From Neodontobutis hainanensis (Eukaryota > Chordata > Actinopteri > Gobiiformes > Odontobutidae): DNA of 64,000 nucleotides. Position numbers and translations under genes: made by a program. Below, one piece after another: positions 1 to 14,745 of this stretch. Position 1 is the first letter of the stretch, and each line of letters opens with the position of its first letter. The DNA is taken from the NCBI GenBank assembly GCA_024349245.1, contig JALDNG010000077.1, forward strand, positions 987,001-1,051,000, given 5' to 3'. The notes under the pieces are model-generated. The model was not told where the DNA came from. It ran no database searches and saw only the letters and a program-made list of their open reading frames with translations.

Positions 1-5009
<5,009 letters not shown>

Positions 5010-5330
5010 TAGACGTTGGCCCAGAGTGTGATGCTTCGCAGGCGAGACTTAACCAACATAGCGTAATCCTCTGGACAAGTCTTCCTGTTTACACTGAGCC
5101 GGGATCCTTCCTCAATAGTGTGTCGAAAGCGCTTGATAGATGACTGGCAGCTTTTGCGGATCACAGAGCTCCTTATCATGATGTAATTCAGTGTAATTAG
5201 CTAAAGATGACAATTACGCAAAAGTCATTACAATATGTAATCTCTTTTGGGGGAGAACGGCAGCTTTTATCGTTCATGCTAACTGATTATGACATTTAAA
5301 TGGAAGCCATCCAAGAAAATAAGGTTTGAA
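5010..5330. promoter_or_regulatory. candidate conserved non-coding element
   Basis: The segment differs from its surroundings by even base composition, no simple repeats and clustered homeodomain-type cores, including TAATTA-like words near 5185-5215 and several ATTA sites to 5300. This is the look of vertebrate developmental enhancers, but conservation cannot be seen from one sequence. The call is inference only. Confidence 0.2.
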
Positions 5331-6912
5331 TTAAGGTTACTTTAGCTGTTCAGGCGTTTTCTCTTGTTACTCATGTCATGTTAGAGCCTGGCTTTTGTGC
5401 CAGAGATCATCTTGATATACTACACACAACAGTGCTATTTAAGATGTAGATGTTGATGTGGTATAAAGTTACACTATAAAGTGTCGTGTGAAGTGTGCAA
5501 GCAAAATCTGCCAAAAACAGCAGGTACAACACACAGGGACCCATATTTCAAATTTCTCAGTTAATCTCAGTTAAATGGAGGCTAAGTTAAGTTCTTTTAA
5601 CCTGCTTCAGGTCCACTGGGAATGCAATCCTGGTTAATTCCCTTTGTGTGCATTAGGTGTTCTGCGATTTTAGGCACCCCCAGAATCTCTCTCCTGTCAT
5701 CTGTCCTAAACTGAGACTCCAGTTAATCATTCAACCTAATCTGTAAGAAATGTAATTCAAAGGCCCACAATACAGAAAATGTAATGTCTAACTCCCTAAC
5801 CCAATCTGAGTCACATTTACCTGAAGATAAAACCTGCATAAGATAAACACACCATTGACAGTAGCAGCGCACGCTTAAAGTTTAGATGAACCTATGTTAG
5901 CTCTCAGCTCTACATCTACTAGCGGTAAAAATACGGCAATGATTTTTATCTGCCAAGTACATACCTACTAAAAAAAACCTTCCCTTCTCTCTGGCATAAA
6001 CCACTGAGGTGTTCCCAGGGCTCCTCTTAAACACTGAAGCAACTATGTATCCCCCACAGGTCTGACCGCCCTCATCAAGATCCAGGTTTTATTTTGAGAG
6101 TGCCAGCCACTGTTTAATTAAGTTCTGCAAAGCCGACATCTCCCCTGTTCTGGTTCTTTTGTCACTTTCTTGACTCCTGTTCTTGTGCTCCCTTCCTTTG
6201 TGTCGCGCCAACTGTAACTGGGAAAAGATGTTGCCTCTGGGAGAAGCAGGTAAAGAAAGCCATCAAAACCAATACGAGTAGAAAGATTTGCAATCAGTGC
6301 TCCTAGAAAACCTACTGTAGAGTTTGTCTTTTTCACAGATCTCACCTCCCGTTTCCCCCAGTCTCAATTTGTTTCCCTCTCTGTCTTTGTGTATGTGCGC
6401 TTTAAGCGTTCCATTCAGTAGAGGCTAGTAGTAATGTGTCTCTCCCAGTAGAAATAGCTGCTGTTTGTTCAATTGTTGTGATAGATTGATGTGAGGCGGG
6501 AAAAGATGGGCTTTTATGCACCTGAAGATAGGAACTGAAAAGTCTTTATGAGAAGCCAGTAGCTCTCTGTTCAAGGATCTGCCGAGAGGAGATGCATTTT
6601 GCTGGAAGACGTTCTGCCGTTTTAGCAACTCCTTTCATGAAAGCTTTACCATGTATCCAGGCAGTTAGCCAAGACACAATTACCCCTAAAATGCACTTTT
6701 CAGTTTTTTACTGCGCAAAAAGCTGCCTACTATGTTCTAGCTCTGCTTCAACAAGTGGTCACACTAATAGCCTACATTGTTTTCTCTTTATCTGCTGTCC
6801 AAAACAGAAATGACAACAGCAGTGTGGCCTTATTAGGAGCACAACAATATAAACAAGTTAGGGCTAAATGTGCTCAGGTTTAGCACTTACAGAGAAACAT
6901 TCACTGCTTTTT
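5331..6912. other. non-coding, no gene seen
   Basis: No open frame with coding character, no recognised repeat and no strong splice pair. Short open frames on both strands at 6118-6813 are of chance length. Confidence 0.5.
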
Positions 6913-6939
6913 AATAAAATAAAATAAAATAAAATAAAT
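6913..6939. repeat. (AAAAT)n pentanucleotide repeat
   Basis: About five tandem AATAA/AAAAT units in 27 bases. Confidence 0.9.
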
Positions 6940-8656
6940 CGCCTGAAACTGAAATAAACATGCTGTAATTTACTAGAAAGATCATCAAGTCAAGTCATTT
7001 TGTCTGGATTGTTTTCCAGGTTCATATTAATAAAAAAAAACTGTGCTATTTCCATCGTCCAGTTTGTTTGGACCCAATTGAGTTGGAAAAATAATAAGCC
7101 AGCAAATGGATCTGTCCATATTTGACCCAGCCCTGCGTTTCTGAAAGAGCCCAGGATTATTTCCAACCTGTGTACAGAGACCCTAAATAACATTACTTTT
7201 AACGTTTTTTGTCCAAATGTTGTAGACAGAAGGCTAAATGCCACTCAGAAATCACTCACAAATGATCAGGTAAATTGCATTCAGTCTACTTTCCGCTGTC
7301 CTCATTTTGCTTTTCCTGTTACTTTGATCTGAAACATCTTTCAAAAAGCACTTCCCTGGAGACAGTAACATAGTAACATGTAGTAATGGAGTATTTAAAT
7401 CCACAAGCATTGCTTTGAAAAACATCTCAGAGTGCAGTATGTTCAACTGGAGGATATTGAAAACACAGCCTTGTTTCTTTGCTCTGCAGTGTCTGTCTTC
7501 CATTTGCTCTGGTGGTTCCTTGCCTTCCTCTTCCTCTTGCGCTCCTCCTGTGCACCATCTGCATGGTGCTTTGAATCCAATCTGAAGGAGTGCTCTCACT
7601 TCTCGTCTGTGATGGTGGCAGTGTGTGGAGAGTGTGTGAGTCGCTCTCAGCTCATTACCTGACATGAGGGATGAAGTGAGTGCCATTAAACAACGCCCAG
7701 CACAGGACGCCTGGCACCCTACAGCTGGCACTGACTAATGTGCACGGCGTCATGGCGACGGCGGGTTGGAACTACCAGGGAGTTCTGTGTGGGAGTGCTT
7801 GCAGTCATCTCCGTGGCGACGCTTCCTGGTTGTGTCCAGCCCCACCTGCCACCTGGCCGGCCGCTCGACGCCATGGGCATTTCTGGGCAAGAGTGTCTGG
7901 AGCACAGAGGGAGAGGTGTCCACAAACAAAGAATAAAGTCTACTTTCTAACCACAAACTAACACAGGAGAGGACCCACTGTCACTGCAGGCTGAGGGGGT
8001 TACTTCAGAGTTTTATAATGAAGTTGGGATTCACATGAGTGCTTTAAATCCTTTAGCCAAAATTTTGGGATAGCTTGTGTGTTCTGATCACTATTTCACA
8101 GCAAATGTATTCCTTAGCATTTCCCACTGTCTTAACATTACATTCAGTCATTTTTCATACTATTAAAATTAATCTGGGCAGTTTGCAACAAATATTGTAC
8201 AAATATTTTGAACAACTTACATTCTTCAGAGTGCAACAAGGGCCCTAAATGTTCTTTTATTATTTGTTTTATTTACCACAGCAGTAAGGTCTTCTAAATA
8301 TTTAAATGGGACTATAAACAATCTTGAAAAGTGCTTCATTTGACCTTGAAAAATGTATGAACCATGCATTTAAGGTTTAGCCAAAGCTTTACCTAAGCTT
8401 TCCTCTGGAGTGGGGCAGAAGTTTGAATAGTGGCAGGACTCATTCCAAACCCATTTGTGTTGATTCTTGAGATCTGAAAATACTTTAAATCTACTGTAAA
8501 CTGTAGACTGAATGATCTAAAATAATTTGGCATATGTTGTTTGGCTCCTTTTCAAATCAAACAGACAATGGCAATATTTTTTGTATTGTATGACTTTTAT
8601 TTTAGAAAGTTCTGCTAGAAAATTTACCAACCAGTTAGAACAATTGTGGGTTTATA
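6940..8656. other. non-coding, with a GC-richer island at 7.54-7.96 kb
   Basis: 7540-7960 is clearly richer in G and C than its flanks and carries overlapping frames on both strands (longest 159 codons, minus strand, 7252-7731). Frames that overlap in several registers usually reflect composition, and no matching splice sites were found, so no exon is called. The rest is AT-rich and featureless. Confidence 0.4.
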
Positions 8657-9324
8657 TATATTTAACAAAAATATAAGAGCAATACTTGTTTTTGTTCCTA
8701 TTTTTCATAAACTGAACTCAAAGTAATACAATTTTTTTATACACAAATGTAGATGTACACAAAAGGCCAATTTTCTCAAATATTGTTCAGAGAGCCCTTC
8801 TCCTTTGCCGAGATAATCCATCCACCTCACAGGTGTGGCATAGCAGGATTCTGATTAGAGAGCATGATTATTGCACAGGTGTGTCTTAGGCTGGCCTCAA
8901 TAAATGGCCAATCTAAAATTTGCAGTTTCACTGTATTGGTGTGACCAACATTTGTGTAGAGAACGCCTCTGCCCACTCAAATCAGTTATGGGTCGAGACC
9001 TTGATGAGGACGACAAGCGCATATGATCTTCCCTAAAACGGTTTCTGACAGTTTGTTGTTGCAGCAGCTGTCATTTTAGAGTGGCCTTTTATTGTAGCCA
9101 GCCTAAAGGCACACATGTGCAATAAGCAAGCTCTCTAATCAACATCTTGATAAACGACACCTGTGAGGTAGATGGATTAACTAAGAAGTGCTCAGGAACA
9201 CAGATTTGGACAGATTTGTGAACAATATTTGAGAGAAATAGGCCTTTTGTGTACAGAGACAAAGGGTTTGATTCATGGTAAGTTTTGTTTGTATATTATA
9301 TACTAAACATTTTTGTTCAGTATA
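8657..9324 (-). mobile_element. Tc1/mariner-like element, long terminal inverted repeats, internally deleted
   Basis: The left arm (about 8657-8945) and right arm (about 9065-9324) are long inverted repeats. They share matching blocks such as the AACAAAAATATAA end, ACAAAAGGCC, the TCTCAAATATTGTTC block and the ACCTCACAGGTGT block. I recognise them as the roughly 200-bp arms of a widespread teleost Tc1 family, inserted at TA. Between them only about 120 bases remain of the transposase gene. On the minus strand this remnant starts with the residues TVRNR (about 9055-9040), continues as basic codons that have lost frame, and then jumps to the 3' end of the gene. It cannot encode a transposase, so this is a dead, non-autonomous deletion derivative. 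Confidence 0.85.
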
Positions 9325-9806
9325 TAAGATGGACATAGTCACACTCAAACTAGTGCTATGAATTGAACTAGATTACGTTAACTATAATTTTACGAAAACG
9401 TGAAAACTGTAAAATCTATCTCTGTTACAATTCTTATATGTCTATTATTCTTTCGCAGCAGCTTGTTTATTTGCACTTACACTATGTGTGATGCGAGAAT
9501 AGACCGAGGGGCTCCTCAGTGGAAGCCTGGATCAGGAACAGAATGAGTTACTATGACACCAGACACAAGCACCTCCACTCCAGCTTCTTCTGCCCCCCCC
9601 CGCTGTCCCCCGCCGCTCTGGTCCCAATCAGCCTGGATTTGCTTCATGTTGTTTCTCTTGTTCTCTTTATGCGTCTGCCTCCTTTAGTTTTTTTTCCCAT
9701 ACCGTCTTTTATTTAGTGGAGCTCCTGTGTGCCAGTGTGGATCAATGTAACTATGGCTGTCTTGTTCTCAGTCTCACTCCCTTGTTCTTTTTGTTTTTCT
9801 TTACAG
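9325..9806. other. non-coding, pyrimidine-rich toward its end
   Basis: Contains a C-rich run at about 9591-9612. The segment ends in a polypyrimidine tract and TTACAG (9770-9806), which forms a strong-looking splice acceptor for the candidate exon that follows. Confidence 0.45.
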
Positions 9807-10034
9807 ACAACAGGCGCGCAGTCCTGGAAAGGTCCCGTTCCCGCCACAATGCAAATCACCAAGCTCGATGATCGCCCGCGCCTACAACAAGTCGCTCGAC
9901 AAGTGCCAAAGAGGCCGGCGAAGTGTGGACCTACACAACATCTGAAAGAGGGACGGGCCACAGACCTTTCACTGCGGTGTCGCGCTGCTCTATCAGATGT
10001 TACACTCACAAAGCAGCAGGTCCCATTGAACTGA
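9807..10034 (+). CDS. candidate terminal coding exon, unknown product
   Basis: A pyrimidine-rich tract ending TTTCTTTACAG at 9806 is followed by about 180 bases that are GC-rich against an AT-rich background. Two frames stay open. One runs 75 codons to a TGA at 10032. The other runs 45 codons to a TGA at 9943, and its middle is strongly biased to G or C at third positions (all 15 codons from 9862 to 9906). That second frame encodes a basic, Arg/Lys-rich tail ending in SVDLHNI and is the more exon-like of the two. No domain or family was recognised, and no upstream exon could be paired with it. It could equally be an untranslated exon, a decayed exon or a GC-rich regulatory element. Confidence 0.25.
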   Translation, partial: TTGAQSWKGPVPATMQITKLDDRPRLQQVARQVPKRPAKCGPTQHLKEGRATDLSLRCRAALSDVTLTKQQVPLN

Positions 10035-10144
10035 AGAAACTGCAGTACATCACACAGACAGTTCATTTTCATGCTGTTTGTCTGAAGCCTTACATATTTA
10101 TTCACTTCTTCCTCATCACTCTAAGATGGTTTGATTCACAGGAG

Positions 10145-10159
10145 AAAAAAAAAAAAAAA
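10145..10159. repeat. poly(A) tract
   Basis: Fifteen consecutive A residues. Confidence 0.95.
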
Positions 10160-11836
10160 GATAAGAAAAACAGGCTGCTGCTTTCAGAAGTGAAGAAATT
10201 CCATTTTGATTTGCGCAAGTCTGGGCTTTTAATCTAATCCACTTTTAATCAAATTACTAGGTTTTACATGCAATTTGGACATAAAAGATTGAGTGTGTCG
10301 GAAATTGACATTTTTGCCAAGATGGACTGCGCCATAATGTAAGCTTATCATTCAAAAGAACACACTGTACTCATTGAGCGGAGGGGCAGCTGTCCTTTTT
10401 AAAGGGAAACACAAGCAGTGAACGCACGTTGGCAACCTGCTTCTCAATCTAAGAACTAACGCAGGCCTTCTAACATAGACCAGAAGCATAGATGCAAGAC
10501 TATTTTAGCATTTGTTACATATCCAAAAGGAACCAAAGCTGACCCCATGTGACTTACAGTTTTCCAGTTGTGTGCTGTATTTTTACTTATAGTGATAGGA
10601 AAGTGTTGGCTTCGAGTGCACCTTCCTGACCCAAGCTCTCCGTGTATCTGGGATGAGAAAACCGAAACGCACTAAATGCATAAAATGCCCGGTGGCGATC
10701 GCGCGACCTTTTGACCTCTGCAGCAGTTGTAGGCTTTCAGTTCAGAAGGATGACTGTAAAAAAAAAAAAACAGAATGCTTAATGGAAAGCCACATTTACT
10801 GTATACTGGTTTGTGTTTGTTGTTGGCTAAAAGCACCAACAGTTTATTGGAGATCAATTGTTTAAAGAAGCTGTAAATCCCTTTTTTAGCTCATATCAGT
10901 AAAATAAGAAGATATGTTGTTTTGTAAGATTGATTCCACAAAGGAGTATTTGACCATTTGAACATTTAAAAAAAAATCCTTCCTTTGCATTAGTTTTAAC
11001 CAAACAAAATGTGTCCTATTTTAGAAACCATTAGGGAAAAGTCATTCAAACACTTAAACACTACAAAGCAGCACACTCCCTGACAGAACCAATGCTTTTT
11101 CTGAAGAATTATTTGTTTTTATATCAACAATATAGACAGCCATTGATTCCATCACTGATGGCTTTCAGGGATATATATTAGATGTAATAATTAACCACAG
11201 ACTACACATGTAATAACGGCTTTCTTTATGCTTTTATTTAACGTGTTCAGGGTGTTTTATGACCATACAAAACAGTTCTTACTTCTGGTGTCAGACTGTT
11301 TCTTCATATTATTCATATATTCACTCCAAGTGTGTCTCTGTCCCCTCACTGCCCCAAATGTAAGCAGATGCTCCTGTAAGCAAGCATGAAGTCACTTGTT
11401 GAGGTAATACAAGTCAGGTGACGCGCTACAAAGCACAGCAGATTTCTTCAAACTCTTTTCTCTTTCCAATAACTAAAATCAGTCTGCAAGTGTCCCTTTA
11501 TAATAACAGTAATATGTTTAATCACGCCATAACTCCGCTGTAGGCTTTGTGGGTTTTAACAGCGTGTGTGCCATGCAGTAATCAGAAAAGGAACAAAGGC
11601 GGAATAGGATTCTGTGTGCTCGACTTCTGGACTGAATAGATGGAGATTTTTCATTTAAACAATCTGCCAGTGCAGCCCGTGATTGTGCTTCACGATGCCC
11701 CCACTTCTCTCCCCGGCTTTTACGAAACGCAATTTTACACATCATCTCAGCTCCTGGTGCAGCCACAGTCGTCCCATAGAAGACTGCATCTTTAAGAAGA
11801 CATCATTCTCTGTAGGATATCAAGTTAGAGTGAGAG

Positions 11837-11851
11837 TTTTTTTTTTTTTTT
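11837..11851. repeat. poly(T) tract
   Basis: Fifteen consecutive T residues. Confidence 0.95.
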
Positions 11852-13317
11852 ACTACGCACCTCATATCTCTTGCATCGTTGCACATGCACAGTTAGAAGT
11901 ATCGATTAGAATCATCCAACACCGACGTCCACTCCGACGCCTGCTGTTATTAATGCCCTCAGATCGATTCAAATCTCTCTCCTAATATTGTGAGTGCAAA
12001 GTATTACTTCATTATTTAACAGTCATTTCCCCACTCGTGCCAATTCATTTCCCATCATTTAACGACAGTTATTTTTTATTTTGTGTATCAAAGGGAGAAC
12101 AGGTTTTAATGTGTAATAATTGTACAGACATTGCTTTGTTATTATAAGACAATTAGAAACATTTGAGTGTGTTTTTTTTAGTTTTTTTTTAAATGGTATA
12201 GTATTTCTTAAACCATCTTTTGTAAGAGGATGTGTTTTTGAAGATGACCCTCTTGTAGAGTAAGACGTTTCGAGATACACCGTTAGCCATTGTAGAAGTT
12301 TGTCCCAGAAGTCTACATTCTCTTCCTTGCGCTGAAGGTTGTAATCGATTTCAGAAATTGCACTGTGTCCAGCTTTTTCAATAATTTTTACAAAACCGGT
12401 GCAGTTAACTTGAGAGAAACTTCTAGAGTGACAGTATCCCACATCTTCCCTGTAAGTCTTGTATTTCCTCTTGTCATTTTTAGGCTAGTCAGAGTGATGC
12501 GTGTCCATAGTAGAAGTGTCGGGTCAATTGATCTGGGCTGCTTTTAGTGTAAGTCAGGCCTTTGTGTTGAGGCTGTCATCCCATTGTCTTTAGGACTTGT
12601 ACTAACATCAAGTGTTAAATAAATGACTCGTGGTGAATCCCTGAATGAGGAGCCAGGGGAATGAGAGTTTTCATAAGAAAACTGTCAAGGTGCCATTTTG
12701 TTTGTGAATAAAAAGGCAAATGTAATTTTTACTCAGTGACTGCACACTTTACCTCATTCTGTTCCGACTTATTTCAAATGCTTAAACAGACGATCGCCAC
12801 TAACAGAGTGAACTATTTGCGAAAGTATTACTTCGAGTAAACAGTTCGCAGCTGCCACAAATTCTTCCAATTTCGAGGGTGCTTACCATTGATTTATTTT
12901 GAGAAGAGACCAATTGCAGCAAAGCAAAGAGACATTGCTCATAAATGTTGACAAACCGTGTCCTAGCTAGACGCTGCCATATCCCTGCCTAACTCCCTCA
13001 TTGTCACCAGGAACATTTATATTTGTAACATTTTAGGTTTATTTGTATGTTTAAGATAAAAAAAAAAATGGTCTTGTTGTCTTATTGTCCTTCCATAGAA
13101 TATGTTATGGGATATGTTTTGAAATAATCATATTCCAACATTAACCACTTTGCTATATAAACTGATTTCTCAAATGTATTCTGAACTTTGTGTTTTTATT
13201 TCATATCATTTGATCAAATCTCACTTTGACGGGTTGTGAACAGTTTATCCAATATTATGAATGACCAAACCACAGCTAAAAGTGAATTGCAAAAGACAAA
13301 AAAGTAAAACGCAGGTG

Positions 13318-13385
13318 ACTGGAGCCTATCCCAGCCACTTTAGTCCTGAGGTGGGTTCACCTTGGACAATGACCAGTTAGTCACA
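13318..13385 (-). repeat. fragment of the SINE family seen complete at 49.0 kb
   Basis: Reads GAGCCTATCCCAGC, then a GGTGGG...CACC block and ACCAGTTAGTCAC. On the opposite strand this aligns with the 3' body of the SINE at 49005-49395 (about 49285-49355: ACTAACTGGCC, then GGGTGTACCCCGCCT, then GCTGGGATAGGC). The same text is a common dispersed sequence in fish genomes. It lacks the tRNA-like head. Confidence 0.7.
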
Positions 13386-14234
13386 AAAAACATTGATTAA
13401 TTAATCAATAATTAATTAGTTGTGAATGTCTTAATGAATTTAAGGAGAGCTGGTTATGGTTACCTCACATCCTGTTCAGTAAACTCTCCATAATTACTCC
13501 ACACCAAAACCTCTCTGGTGTATCCCAGCAGAACCCCCAAAACATTATGTACCATAACCTTTGTCCCCAAAATGACAAGTCAGAGAACGAGAGGTTACGA
13601 ACCACATGGTGCAGCCTGGACCGGAGGCACATGGTTCTGGATCCCCACTGAAAGAGGCCCCAGCAATGACTCGAACAAAAAACATTTCAGAAACCTCCAA
13701 AAATGCTTTTTTATCATTATCATTGTTTTGTGATGTGTTTAAAAGAGGAAACACTTTTTTTAAAGGGGAAAATATAGTTCTTTAAATCTGTACAAAAAGT
13801 AAAATCACAAAACTAAAATTCTCACTGTCAGTGTCTGATTTTCAACGTGCTCAGCATCCTCGGCTCTCTGTAGCTCATGCTCTGTTCCTGCCTGCCTCTC
13901 CTCATGTCACAGTAAAGTGGCTGAAGATCCATGGCCCACACTGACAAACAGACAGGGATTACTGAGCTCTGGGTGTTAGTGCATGATGAATGAGACAGCT
14001 CCTACCTATAAACACAACATATTTGGACCTCGGTGTCCCTGCTCCTATATCTCGCATCAAAGCCAATAAGATGATGCTGTCATGTCCGATGGTGGCTTAG
14101 GGAAATTACTTCAAGGGATTTGGGAAAATTCACATTGAGAAATTGCTGTGGACCCTAAACTTCACCCAGTGCCTATGAATTTACCCGACCTGAGTTGGGG
14201 AAAGGCTGCGATATCCAGTAACAGTAAAAGAACT
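13386..14234. other. non-coding, no gene seen
   Basis: Holds an AT palindromic cluster at about 13393-13422 made of ATTAATTAAT-type words. A short block around 13560-13690 has more even composition. No coding or mobile feature is supported. Confidence 0.5.
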
Positions 14235-14325
14235 TTAGAGGTCGGGCCGGTTTTGCAGATTTATTGATTTATCGATGCCGATAGCTGATTGGTCGAACTA
14301 TAGGTATCGGCAAAAATCCATGCCT
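14235..14325. mobile_element. hAT-type DNA transposon fragment (terminal part)
   Basis: Words such as GGTCGGGCCGG, ATTTATCGATGCCGAT and GGTATCGGCAAAAATCC match the TATCGG-rich ends of fish hAT elements as I remember them. Only one end is visible, and the partner inverted repeat was not found. It is probably a degenerate relic. Confidence 0.5.
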
Positions 14326-14439
14326 ATATGTTTGGTGTCTCTTGCTGAAACATCTGAGAAGGGTCTGCTGTCATCATACAGTACGAGAGCGGTTACACAC
14401 GTTTACTTAAAAAACAGGGAATAATTGAATATGGACAGC

Positions 14440-14745
14440 GTTAGATAACTACAAACTCAAATCCAAACAATAGTGGAGCAATATCAAAATTAAAAAGCAT
14501 TTGAAGTTATCATCATCTACAGTGCATAATATCATTCAAAGATTCAATCTGGAATCTGGAACAATCTCTGTGCGTAAGGGTCAAGGCCAGAAAACCAGAC
14601 TGGATGCTAAATGAGCTCCAGGCCCTCAGACGGCACTGCATCACAGACAGGAATACTACTGTATATGAAATCACAACATGAGCTCAGGAATACTTTCAGA
14701 AAACATTGTCAATAAACACAATCCACCGGGCCATTTGCCGTTGCC
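14440..14745 (+). pseudogene. Tc1-like transposase, N-terminal fragment, broken
   Basis: A conceptual + strand reading gives LSSSTVHNIIQRF, then SGTISVRKGQGQKTRLDA, then after a one-base frame change ALRRHCIT, then AQEYFQK and NTIHRAI. These are typical of the paired-like helix-turn-helix DNA-binding region and linker of Tc1-family transposases. Frame is lost near 14610 next to an in-frame stop, and another TGA interrupts the second frame at about 14680. The catalytic DD34E part and both terminal inverted repeats are missing, and homology stops at about 14745. Inactive relic. It belongs to a different Tc1 family from the element at 8.66-9.32 kb. Confidence 0.8.

Larger units (their letters stand above)
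10035..13310. other. non-coding, no gene seen
   Basis: Contains poly(A) at 10145-10159, a CpG-bearing patch near 10690-10715 and poly(T) at 11837-11851. The 127-codon minus-strand frame at 12059-12442 has no motif or splice context. No mobile element was recognised. Confidence 0.5.

Noticed and set aside
7252..7731. 159-codon minus-strand frame, the longest non-repeat frame by length
   Set aside because: Overlaps open frames in other registers in a GC-richer island. No domain, no splice context, and the composition drifts from GC-rich to AT-rich within the frame.
12059..12442. 127-codon minus-strand frame
   Set aside because: Considered as a LINE fragment, but no RT or endonuclease motif is present.
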